DNA of 64,000 nucleotides, from contig CAJTVL010000003.1 in NCBI GenBank assembly GCA_910579425.1, positions 1-64,000 on the forward strand, written 5' to 3'. The notes beneath the pieces are model-generated. The model was given only the letters and a program-made list of their open reading frames with translations, had not been told where the DNA came from and did no database searches. This document shows, piece by piece, positions 34,755 to 42,085 of the stretch. Within the stretch, counting starts at the first letter, position 1. Every line of letters begins with the position of its first letter. Source of the stretch: an uncultured Lachnospiraceae bacterium. GTDB lineage: Bacteria > Bacillota > Clostridia > Lachnospirales > Lachnospiraceae. The position numbers were made by a program, and so were the translations under genes.

Positions 34755-36251
34755 ATGCTGTTTAATTCCTATATTTTTATATTTCTGTTTTTGCCGGTTA
34801 CATTGCTTGGCTGGTATATTTTGAATCACATGAAAGCTTATGAACCTGCCAAATTATTTTTGGCAGGTATGTCATTGTGGTTTTATGGATATTTCAATAT
34901 TTATTACCTCGGAGTGATTGTTGTCAGTATACTGGGAAATTTTTTGATCAGTTGGTTTCTGAAAATTTTTCATAGGAAAAGGATGAGACGTATCGGAATT
35001 ATATCAGGATTGCTTCTGAATATGGGCATTCTGTTTTATTTTAAGTATTATGATTTCTTTTTTGAAAATATCAATGCAGTCTTTCGCACGAGCTTTAACT
35101 TAAAGCATATTGCTCTGCCTCTTGGAATCAGTTTTTTTACGTTTCAACAGTTGTCCTTTATTATTGACAGATGCCTGGGAAAGGCGGAGCACTACAGCTT
35201 TACTAATTATCTGACTTTTGTGACCTTTTTCCCCCAGCTCATTGCCGGCCCCATTGTATTGTATAAAGAAATGATTCCTCAGTTTGAGGACAGAAGCAAC
35301 CGCAGACCAAAGGCTGACAATTTTGCGAGAGGGATCGTGCTTTTTACCATCGGCCTTGGAAAAAAGGTACTTTTGGCTGATGTCCTGGCTCTTCCCGTCA
35401 ATTTTGGTTTTGACCAGACTGCCTTCTTGGACACACCCTCCACATTGCTTGTGATTCTTGCCTATACCTTTGAAATATATTTTGATTTCAGCGGGTACAG
35501 CGATATGGCAAAGGGGCTTGGAAAGATGTTTAACATCGAGCTTCCCGTGAACTTTAATTCTCCTTATAAGGCATGCAGTGTAAAAGAGCTCTGGCAGAGA
35601 TGGCATATGACGTTGTCCCGGTTTTTTGTTCAATATGTCTATATCCCTTTGGGAGGAAGCCGCAAGGGGAAGCTGAGGACAATTTTGAATACCTTTCTGG
35701 TATTCTTTTTAAGCGGTCTCTGGCACGGGGCAAACTGGACTTATGTGGCCTGGGGAACCATGCAGGGACTCCTGGTAATCTGGGACAATCTTGGAATTGT
35801 GGGAGTGAAGGGAAGCGACGGGAATACTTCCTCCAAAATCTATATTCCAAGATGGCTGGGGTGGATTTTTACCTTTGGATTTTTTAACTTTTCCCTGTAT
35901 TTTTTCAGGAGTGAAAGTATGGCAGATGCTTTTCAGATGTTTCGGAATATTTTTGCTTTCAAGAATACAGGATACATCTATAAGGTGGCGGCCAAACTGG
36001 ATATACCGGAATTTTATCTGATGAAGCAGATCATCAATTTAACCCGGCCAAATCTGCTGCAATATGCTTTTCTGGTCCTGTTTATCGTTCTTCTTTTGGT
36101 CAGCGCATTGATTCTTACCCGCAAAAATGCGGTGTGGATTGCAGAAAATCATCCGCTGAATTCAAAGCTTTCGTTTTTCGTGACAATTATTTTTGTATGG
36201 TCTGTGATTTCTTTTTCACAGGTAAGTACCTTTATTTATTTTAATTTTTAA
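34755..36251 (+). CDS. MBOAT family O-acyltransferase (AlgI/DltB-like)
   Basis: A 498-residue multi-pass membrane protein that probably moves acyl groups (often acetyl) from the cytosol to an extracellular polymer. It has about ten to twelve membrane segments, the MBOAT core FFPQLIAGPIVLYKEMIPQ (near 155-175), the WQRWHMTLSRFF block (near 285) and the catalytic histidine in FFLSGLWHGANWTYVAWG (near 320). The next gene, 21 bases downstream, encodes a membrane-anchored SGNH-like protein, the usual acceptor-side partner as in alginate or cell-wall polymer acetylation. The polymer modified cannot be read from this window. Confidence 0.92.
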   Translation: MLFNSYIFIFLFLPVTLLGWYILNHMKAYEPAKLFLAGMSLWFYGYFNIYYLGVIVVSILGNFLISWFLKIFHRKRMRRIGIISGLLLNMGILFYFKYYDFFFENINAVFRTSFNLKHIALPLGISFFTFQQLSFIIDRCLGKAEHYSFTNYLTFVTFFPQLIAGPIVLYKEMIPQFEDRSNRRPKADNFARGIVLFTIGLGKKVLLADVLALPVNFGFDQTAFLDTPSTLLVILAYTFEIYFDFSGYSDMAKGLGKMFNIELPVNFNSPYKACSVKELWQRWHMTLSRFFVQYVYIPLGGSRKGKLRTILNTFLVFFLSGLWHGANWTYVAWGTMQGLLVIWDNLGIVGVKGSDGNTSSKIYIPRWLGWIFTFGFFNFSLYFFRSESMADAFQMFRNIFAFKNTGYIYKVAAKLDIPEFYLMKQIINLTRPNLLQYAFLVLFIVLLLVSALILTRKNAVWIAENHPLNSKLSFFVTIIFVWSVISFSQVSTFIYFNF

Positions 36252-36272
36252 GGATAGAAAGCGGAAAAATTT

Positions 36273-37349
36273 ATGGCTCAAAAATTTTTGAAACAATTTT
36301 TTACAGCAAGCGTTATTCTGTTGTTGGCATGTGTACTTGCAGTGGTCGTTTTTGATCCTTTTTTTCAGTATCATAAGCCGCTGAAGGGGCTGAAAGCGGT
36401 ACTTACGGATAAGGAATATCAATGTGTGGGTTCTCTGAAAACGTTTGATTATGACAGCGTGATCGCAGGGTCATCCGTATCCGAAAACTATAATAACGGC
36501 TGGTTTGATCAGGGCTTTGGCTGTAAGTCCATTAAGGCAATTCGTTCTTATGGGGCAACGGCCGATTTGTGTTATCTGCTTGATATTGCATTTGAGCATC
36601 AGGATTTAAAATATGTGTTTTATAATCTTGACCCTTCCGCCTTAGAGGCAGACCCGGAAACTACCTATGAGCTTACGGGCTGCCCCATGTATCTGTATGA
36701 TGATAATTATGTGAATGATGTTCGGTACTGGCTCAATAAGGGCGTTCTAATGGAGAAAATACCTTATCTGATTGCCAACTCATTGATGGGAGATTATGAT
36801 GAAAATAATTCTTATAACTGGGCTCAGTGGAAGGAATTTAATTCGGATATGATATTGGGCCTGTATATCCGCAAACCCTCTGTTTCGGAGATGAAGCCCA
36901 GGGATTATTACGAGGATTTGCTTCGAAAAAATCTTGATATGCTAACTGACCGGATTACAGCTCATCCGGAAACAGAATTCTATATATTTGTCCCCCCTTA
37001 TTCCATGCTCTGGTGGGATAATATTTACCGGGAAGGCGACACGGAAGCTTATCTTTATAATATGGAACAGGCAATGAAAACCCTGCTTGCATACGAGAAT
37101 GTGAAAATGTTTTATTTTCAGAATGACAGAGAGATTATCACAGATTTGGAAAATTACATGGATATTCTTCATTTTTCGCCGGAAATCAACCGTTATATCT
37201 GTGACAGCCTGATTGCCGGAAAGCGTCAGGTCAATTCGGAAAATTATGCCGAAGAGATCAGAAGCATGAGAGATCTGGCTTACGAGACAGTAGAAAAATT
37301 AGTACTGCCCTATGAAGACAGGATTAAGGTGGATATTTATGATGAATAG
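36273..37349 (+). CDS. Membrane-anchored SGNH-hydrolase-like protein (AlgX/DltD-like partner)
   Basis: A 358-residue protein with one N-terminal membrane anchor (about 9-28) and a large extracellular domain. A GxS-type nucleophile motif DSVIAGSSVSEN lies near residue 62-73, and DILHFSPEIN near 293-302 supplies the matching D-x-x-H dyad, so the fold is probably an SGNH-type esterase/transferase. Directly behind the MBOAT gene, it is the likely enzyme that completes acyl transfer to the polymer outside the cell. It has no close recognisable relation to DltD itself. Confidence 0.78.
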   Translation: MAQKFLKQFFTASVILLLACVLAVVVFDPFFQYHKPLKGLKAVLTDKEYQCVGSLKTFDYDSVIAGSSVSENYNNGWFDQGFGCKSIKAIRSYGATADLCYLLDIAFEHQDLKYVFYNLDPSALEADPETTYELTGCPMYLYDDNYVNDVRYWLNKGVLMEKIPYLIANSLMGDYDENNSYNWAQWKEFNSDMILGLYIRKPSVSEMKPRDYYEDLLRKNLDMLTDRITAHPETEFYIFVPPYSMLWWDNIYREGDTEAYLYNMEQAMKTLLAYENVKMFYFQNDREIITDLENYMDILHFSPEINRYICDSLIAGKRQVNSENYAEEIRSMRDLAYETVEKLVLPYEDRIKVDIYDE

Positions 37350-37363
37350 GGAAAATATTGCCT

Positions 37364-37627
37364 TTATACTATTTCAAAGGTTTTAAGGATAGCCCAGACA
37401 TAAGGAGCCCCGAAAACGTTCAGGGATTTGGGACCGGTGATTTTACCCGGATTTTCATTTAATTTGTCCAAAGCCTGCCCGAAGGTTGCCTTGGTGATGG
37501 ATTTGGAGCGTCTGTCTACAAAAATTTCCCCGCCTTTCACAGTGTATGTAAAAGGAAGCTTTTTCATGGTATAAAAGGTTTCGTTTTGGTGTTCTTCCAA
37601 TAACTGCCATAAAGTGTCTATTGTCAT
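37364..37627 (-). CDS. Conserved small protein of unknown function
   Basis: An 87-residue soluble protein, no membrane segment. Visible features: a helical start (TIDTLWQLLEEHQNETF), strands around KLPFTYTVKGGEIFVDRRSKSIT and a C-terminal GPKSLNVFGAPYVWAILKTF. The composition looks like a genuine coding gene with an AAGGG ribosome binding site. I do not recognise the family. It converges on the SGNH gene and has murG 104 bases upstream on the same strand. Confidence 0.65.
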   Translation of the reverse strand: MTIDTLWQLLEEHQNETFYTMKKLPFTYTVKGGEIFVDRRSKSITKATFGQALDKLNENPGKITGPKSLNVFGAPYVWAILKTFEIV

Positions 37628-37731
37628 TTGCCCTTAACCTTAAGCGATTTTATTCCAAATACTTCCATATTTGGTAGTAATTATTTTAAAGCATTTCTCT
37701 GTAATGTGCAATACAATATGACAATGGAACT

Positions 37732-38835
37732 TTATTTTGTCTTAGCCTGACCGGCAGCAGTTTCCGATTCGATCAGCTTCATGATCGTTTTGATGGAGCC
37801 AAACTGGTTGCTTCTTCCCATAGCCTCAATGTAAGTCTGTCTTGTAAAGTAGAGTTCGATTGCCTTTTCGGCCAAAAGTTCCGGAGTAAGTAAATCATCG
37901 TCAATCACCATGGAAAAACCCTGGGATTCAAAGGATTTGGCGTTTAAAATCTGATCACCCCGGCTGCTGTTTGCAGACAATGGAATCAAAAGATTTGGCT
38001 TTTTAAGGGCTAAGAGCTCACAGATGGAATTGGCGCCTGCACGTGAAATGACCACGTCGGCCATTGAAAACAAATCCTTTAATTCAGCCTTTACATATTC
38101 GAACTGGACATATCCTGCCTGACGCTTTAAGGTTTCGTCAATTTTGTCCTTACCGCAGATATGAACTACCTGAAAATCATTCAGAAGGGAGGGCAGAGCC
38201 TTCCTGACGGCGTCATTTACCGACGCGGCTCCAAGGCTTCCGCCAAATACCATAATAACCGGTTTATTGGCAGTAAAACCGCACATATTAAGAGCAGCGA
38301 TCTTATCCCCTTTGGTGAGCTCCTCACGGATAGGGGATCCAGTCAGCACGGCTTTCTCTTTGGGAAGCATGGAAATGGTTTCCGGGAAATTACAGCAGAC
38401 CTTGTCAGCCACCGGAATACACAGCTTATTGGCAAGTCCGGGGGTCATATCCGATTCGTGGATAATGCACGGAATATGCAGCGATGCGGCGGCACGCACT
38501 ACAGGCACACTGACAAAGCCGCCTTTTGAAAATACAACGTCCGGCCGGATATTTTTCAGTGCTTTCCTGGCTTCTGCATATCCCTTGATGACACGGAAGG
38601 GGTCTGTGAGATTTTTAAGATCCAGATAACGTCTGAATTTACCGGTTGCAATCCCGTAGTAAGGAATGTCGAAATCTGTAATTAATCTTTTTTCGATACC
38701 TTCATAAGAGCCGATGTATGAAATTTCAAAGCCGGACTCCCGAAGATGGGGAATCAGAGCAATATTTGGGGTTACATGTCCTGCAGTACCACCGCCGGTG
38801 AGAACTATTTTTTTGGCTGTTTTTGTATCGCTCAT
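37732..38835 (-). CDS. murG: UDP-N-acetylglucosamine--N-acetylmuramyl-(pentapeptide) pyrophosphoryl-undecaprenol N-acetylglucosamine transferase
   Basis: GT28 glycosyltransferase that converts lipid I to lipid II at the inner face of the membrane. The 367-residue protein has the glycine-rich GGGTAGHVTPN near residue 14, FSKGGFVSVPVV, the HESDMTPGLANK block and the donor-site VISRAGANSICELLALKKPNLLIPL with GDQ-type ending. GGAGGCTC lies just before the ATG. It is a single gene here, flanked by unrelated ones, not in a division/cell-wall cluster. The C-terminus is normal. Some Clostridia carry two murG genes. Confidence 0.96.
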   Translation of the reverse strand: MSDTKTAKKIVLTGGGTAGHVTPNIALIPHLRESGFEISYIGSYEGIEKRLITDFDIPYYGIATGKFRRYLDLKNLTDPFRVIKGYAEARKALKNIRPDVVFSKGGFVSVPVVRAAASLHIPCIIHESDMTPGLANKLCIPVADKVCCNFPETISMLPKEKAVLTGSPIREELTKGDKIAALNMCGFTANKPVIMVFGGSLGAASVNDAVRKALPSLLNDFQVVHICGKDKIDETLKRQAGYVQFEYVKAELKDLFSMADVVISRAGANSICELLALKKPNLLIPLSANSSRGDQILNAKSFESQGFSMVIDDDLLTPELLAEKAIELYFTRQTYIEAMGRSNQFGSIKTIMKLIESETAAGQAKTK

Positions 38836-38851
38836 AAAAAGAGCCTCCTAC

Positions 38852-39106
38852 TTAGCAATTACCTTCTTTGATCTGCTCAAGAGCGTGTGCAAGCTGGTCA
38901 GGGCAGGAGGTAGGCTTGAATCCGCAGCGGATTCCTTTCAGCCTGGAAATGGCATCTTCTATCTCCATGCCGGTAACAAGACTGGCGATTCCTTTCAGAT
39001 TGCCGTTGCATCCTCCAAAAAACTGTACAAATTTGATTTTTCCGTCCTCCACCTCTACATCGATGGAGGTAGAACAAGTACCTTTTGTCTGATATTTCAT
39101 AATCAT
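38852..39106 (-). CDS. TSCPD domain protein (TIGR03905 type)
   Basis: An 84-residue protein of the TSCPD family: KGTCSTSIDVEVEDGKIKFV, FFGGCNGNLKGI and the eponymous PTSCPDQLAHAL at about 65-76. Four cysteines (including those in STS-x, GGCNGN, RCGF and SCPD) could bind a metal. The domain also occurs at the C-terminus of some class II ribonucleotide reductases; free-standing members are of unknown function. It is 16 bases upstream of murG on the same strand. AAAGG six bases before the ATG at 39106 supports that start over the ATG two codons later. Confidence 0.88.
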   Translation of the reverse strand: MIMKYQTKGTCSTSIDVEVEDGKIKFVQFFGGCNGNLKGIASLVTGMEIEDAISRLKGIRCGFKPTSCPDQLAHALEQIKEGNC

Positions 39107-39235
39107 CTAATACCTTTCCATAACATGTTCGTTTATCTTCTATAGAAAATAAGTATAACAGAAAACAAGTACTCTTTCCAGCAGGAAAAGGTAATTTTTG
39201 CAGAAAAAAGACGAGGACTTACAGCCCCGGAATTA

Positions 39236-39264
39236 TTGAGGTAAAAATCTCCTTTTATTATAAT
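39236..39264 (+). promoter_or_regulatory. Sigma-A promoter of the membrane coiled-coil gene
   Basis: TTGAGG (39236-39241), a 17-base spacer and TATAAT (39259-39264), 22 bases before the start codon. An overlapping TATAAT at 39264-39269 is an alternative. Confidence 0.7.
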
Positions 39265-39285
39265 ATAATCAGGAAAGGAGAAAAT

Positions 39286-40005
39286 ATGTTTACAATATTA
39301 ATGGAACACGAGATTCTTACAGGCCTAATATTTTTTTCTTTACTGCTTGGTATTATATGCCAGATCATTCCGGGTGTGATTTATCAGAGAATGATTTCCG
39401 CATCGGATCACATGGCCGAGACGAAAAATAAGCAGCTAAAAAGCTGTAAGGAAAAATATGCGGGCCATTACAAGCTGAATGGTAAAATGGTCAATACAGG
39501 CGTGTTTGTGGACAAGTTCCTTCAAAAGGTCTGTATTGCCAGAATAAAGTTATCATTCCTGAATCACATTTCCGGACAGATGATGATGCTTTCCATACTG
39601 ATCACAGGTTTGTCGATTTGTCTTTCCCTGGCATCAGGAAGTACTTTATTTCAGATTATACCCTATTATCTGGTCAGTATACTGGGCATGTATCTGTATT
39701 TTTCCATTTCGGGTATGGTTAATTTACAGGAAAAAAAGGAGATATTAAGGATAAATTTAACCGACTATCTGGAGAATTATCTTGCTCCAAGATTAGAGAC
39801 GGAAAAAGAAAATGCTATGGAGGAAGGCGTCAAAAAGAGGGAAAAATACGGAAAAGAGCTGTTGAAGGAGTTAGAGGCAAAGGAGAAAGCAAAAGAAGAA
39901 GAGACAAAGAACCCGCAAAGCAGAATTTTAGGGGAAATTTTACAGCCGGTGATGAATCAGCACCAGGAAGAGCTGGAAAGTCTTCTGGAGGAATTTTTTG
40001 CGTGA
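39286..40005 (+). CDS. Membrane protein with charged C-terminal coiled coil, unknown function
   Basis: A 239-residue protein. One membrane segment at about 10-32, a basic cytosolic or external loop (40-90), two more segments at about 100-120 and 125-145, then a highly charged, E- and K-rich region (about 165-239) predicted as a coiled coil (KREKYGKELLKELEAKEKAK). I do not recognise the family. It is transcribed alone: own promoter at 39236-39264, AGGAAAGGAG ribosome binding site and a strong terminator at 40015-40070. Confidence 0.75.
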   Translation: MFTILMEHEILTGLIFFSLLLGIICQIIPGVIYQRMISASDHMAETKNKQLKSCKEKYAGHYKLNGKMVNTGVFVDKFLQKVCIARIKLSFLNHISGQMMMLSILITGLSICLSLASGSTLFQIIPYYLVSILGMYLYFSISGMVNLQEKKEILRINLTDYLENYLAPRLETEKENAMEEGVKKREKYGKELLKELEAKEKAKEEETKNPQSRILGEILQPVMNQHQEELESLLEEFFA

Positions 40006-40014
40006 GTGGGTAAT

Positions 40015-40070
40015 CGTCTGTAAGGGTGTCCCATTGTTTTGCGGGCATCTTTACAGGCGGTTTTCAGTTT
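40015..40070 (+). terminator. Long intrinsic terminator
   Basis: A 17-bp stem with a few G-T pairs (40015-40031 with 40043-40059) followed by GTTTTCAGTTT. It ends the coiled-coil gene and insulates the tRNA-Gly promoter downstream. Confidence 0.82.
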
Positions 40071-40184
40071 CTGTAAAAAGATCAGGAAAAAATAAATTTG
40101 ATGGATACCTGTCTGACGGCACAGGACAGATATAAGGCTTACCTGGATTATTACAGAATCAAATATTAAGGTAAAAATTCAATC

Positions 40185-40213
40185 TTGACAACCTTATCTT
40201 AGGAATGTAAAAT
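40185..40213 (+). promoter_or_regulatory. Sigma-A promoter of tRNA-Gly
   Basis: TTGACA (40185-40190), exactly 17 bases, then TAAAAT (40208-40213) preceded by TG. The tRNA 5' end is 12 bases after the -10 element. Confidence 0.92.
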
Positions 40214-40224
40214 AAACACATATT

Positions 40225-40295
40225 GCGGGTGTAGTTCAATGGTAGAACACCAGCCTTCCAAGCTGGACACGTGGGTTCGATTCCCATCACCCGCT
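40225..40295 (+). tRNA. tRNA-Gly(TCC)
   Basis: Complete cloverleaf: acceptor GCGGGTG/CACCCGC with discriminator T, D arm GTTC/GAAC, anticodon stem CCAGC/GCTGG around CTTCCAA (anticodon TCC), T arm GTGGG/CCCAC with loop TTCGATT. CCA is not encoded. VanW gene begins 51 bases downstream with no terminator between, so read-through is possible. Confidence 0.97.
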
Positions 40296-40346
40296 TTTGT
40301 GATGCCCAAATTTATTAAGTATTTCTTAACGAAAGGAAAAGATATT

Positions 40347-41198
40347 ATGAAAAACAATGGAAAGAGAATGCTTGCGTTACTCCTGACAGCTTCATGTGCT
40401 TTCGCAGACCCTGTGATTCCCGTGAAGGCAGCAGTTTCATCTGAGACAGAGGCGGTAGATTATTCTTCCGTATTTGATGTGGAATATTATTATAATACAT
40501 ATCCTGATCTTAGGGAGACGATTGGTAATAATCCGGCGGCTTTGTTAGAACATTTTATTAATGTGGGAATGAAGGAAGGAAGAAACGGCAATGCTTCCTT
40601 TAATGTAAAGGCTTACATGATAAATAATCTCGATCTTCTTCCGGTATATGGCGTTAAAGATTTAAGCAGTTATTATCTTCATTATATTACCTGCGGGCAA
40701 AAGGAAGGGAGAAGCGGCATCTACAAAGAGGGAACGCAGCCCCAGGCAGGTGTGCTCTCCACCTATTCAACTTCTTATGACGTGGCAGAGGATCGGGCCG
40801 TCAATGTAGAGTTGGCTGCCTCCATGATCAATGGAATGGAAATTAAACCGGGAGACAGATTTTCTTTCAGCAATTCCATCGGCAGCAGAACGCTTGCCAA
40901 CGGTTATGTGGTAGCGCCCTCTTTTGCAGGGGGAAAGGTGGTTTCCAGCGTGGGAGGCGGAATCTGTCAGGTATCCTCCACAATTCATGTGGCAATGCTG
41001 CTTGCAGGTATTACGCCTACTCAGAGATATGCCCATTCCCTTCCGGTGGATTATGTGCCAAAGGGTCTTGACTCTGCTATTGTGGAGGGATATAAGGATC
41101 TGACCTTTACCAATAATTTTGATTTCGCGATTGTAATCAACGCGACGGTGAAGGATGGGGTGTTGACAGTGAGCTTTTTGCAGAAGCAGGATGTGTGA
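40347..41198 (+). CDS. Secreted VanW family protein with N-terminal surface repeats
   Basis: A 283-residue exported protein. Signal peptide to about residue 30 (basic start, hydrophobic core, PVKAAVS cleavage region). Residues about 36-125 hold two tandem repeats of roughly 45 residues (FDVEYYYNTYPDL ... HFINVGMKEGRNG, then FNVKAYMINNLDL ... HYITCGQKEGRSG), a module common in secreted Lachnospiraceae proteins. The VanW domain follows, with PGDRFSFSNSIGSRT, GGGICQVSSTIH and a beta-rich C-terminus. Function is unknown; VanW was named for proximity to vancomycin genes in enterococci. The start at 40347 has GAAAGGA upstream; longer readings would begin inside tRNA-Gly. Confidence 0.9.
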   Translation: MKNNGKRMLALLLTASCAFADPVIPVKAAVSSETEAVDYSSVFDVEYYYNTYPDLRETIGNNPAALLEHFINVGMKEGRNGNASFNVKAYMINNLDLLPVYGVKDLSSYYLHYITCGQKEGRSGIYKEGTQPQAGVLSTYSTSYDVAEDRAVNVELAASMINGMEIKPGDRFSFSNSIGSRTLANGYVVAPSFAGGKVVSSVGGGICQVSSTIHVAMLLAGITPTQRYAHSLPVDYVPKGLDSAIVEGYKDLTFTNNFDFAIVINATVKDGVLTVSFLQKQDV

Positions 41199-41218
41199 TT
41201 ATATTTTGGAGAGATTAT

Positions 41219-41476
41219 ATGGAAGGTATGAGATTAAGATTAGAAGATTTACAGGTGGGTGATACAGTGACTAAATCCAGTCTGGATAATATTTTTAATG
41301 TATATATTACGCTTGTAGATTCAAAGGTTATTGATGGAGATATTATCGGCAAAATAGCATTTATCGGTAAAGAACTCGGTGATGAATCCGATAGAGTTGT
41401 GGAAGAAAATGATAATATTTGTGCTATATATCATGACAGTGCAGAGATAGAGGGTGAGGTGACTTACGATGAGTAG
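41219..41476 (+). CDS. Small acidic protein of unknown function
   Basis: An 85-residue soluble, acidic protein (many D and E in the second half; ends VTYDE). The first part reads RLRLEDLQVGDTVTKSSLDNIFN, then two hydrophobic strands (VYITLVDSK, IIGKIAFIG). I do not recognise a family. GGAGAG lies five bases before the ATG at 41219. Its stop codon overlaps the start of the retropepsin-like gene by 8 bases, so the two are translationally coupled and probably act together. Base composition is more AT-rich than in the flanking VanW gene. Confidence 0.62.
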   Translation: MEGMRLRLEDLQVGDTVTKSSLDNIFNVYITLVDSKVIDGDIIGKIAFIGKELGDESDRVVEENDNICAIYHDSAEIEGEVTYDE

Positions 41477-42009
41477 TTATCTTGTTTCCACTTTAAAGGA
41501 TAATTGTTTTTTTTGTACAGGCGGAAATATGTCTGCATGGAAAAACAATAAACAGTAATTTTAAATTGGATACAGGATGTAGTTATTCTACGATTTCATA
41601 TAGAGTATTGTGTAATGTTTCACACAATACAGCCTTAAAATATAAAAGGGAGGCTCTTGTTTCTGGGCTTAAGTGTCAAAGAAGTTATGGGGCAAGTGAT
41701 ACTGAAAGTATAAAAGAAAGAGACAAGACATTAATAGAAGAGGGTAGACTACTGGAGTGTACTGCCCTGAAATTTACGCATGAAAGTATACCAATGTCGT
41801 TAAATGGGTATAGGATTGTGCATGATATAGCAGTTAATTATGACAGAACAAGTAATATCTTTATAGGTATGGATATATTGAAGGATTTCGATTTTCATTG
41901 CGGAATAAGTAAAATGACAAATGAATACCTATTTTTAGGTTGTTTAAGAAATAACATTTCACGAGAATATTTATCGGCATTGTATATGAATTTTGACTAC
42001 AAAATATAG
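41469..42009 (+). pseudogene. Retropepsin-like aspartic protease gene, frameshifted at a T8 run
   Basis: The ATG at 41469 has a good ribosome binding site (GAGGTGA, 6 bases) and overlaps the upstream gene. Its frame runs MSSYLVSTLKDNCFF and then stops at TAA 41556-41558. In the +1 frame the reading continues as VQAEICLHGKTINSNF and LDTGCSYSTIS, the catalytic D-T-G of retroviral-type aspartic proteases, with the second family motif IFIGMDILKDF near the end and a stop at 42009. The switch lies in eight T (41507-41514): with seven T the two parts join into one protein of about 179 residues. It may be a real loss, a phase-variable switch, programmed slippage or a sequencing error. Confidence 0.75.
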
Positions 42010-42028
42010 GAAATTATAGATATTTTTT

Positions 42029-42060
42029 CGGGGCCTGACGTTTTAGTAAGTCGGGCCCCG
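42029..42060 (+). terminator. Strong GC-rich hairpin after the retropepsin gene
   Basis: An 11-bp stem with one T-G pair (42029-42039 with 42050-42060), loop of 10 bases, followed only by CCGTTTT. Probable terminator, with a weak T-tract. Confidence 0.6.
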
Positions 42061-42085
42061 CCGTTTTCCCTGTTAGAGCCTGTTT

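Noticed and set aside
35100..35633. A 177-codon minus-strand frame within the MBOAT gene
   Set aside because: Antisense to conserved MBOAT motifs; no sign of independent coding.
40239..40346. An in-frame extension of the VanW gene that begins inside tRNA-Gly
   Set aside because: It would translate the tRNA. A proper ribosome binding site and signal peptide occur at 40347.
42029..42060. An attachment site or mobile-element end after the retropepsin gene
   Set aside because: Only a single GC-rich hairpin is present; I found no matching repeat next to tRNA-Gly and no integrase.
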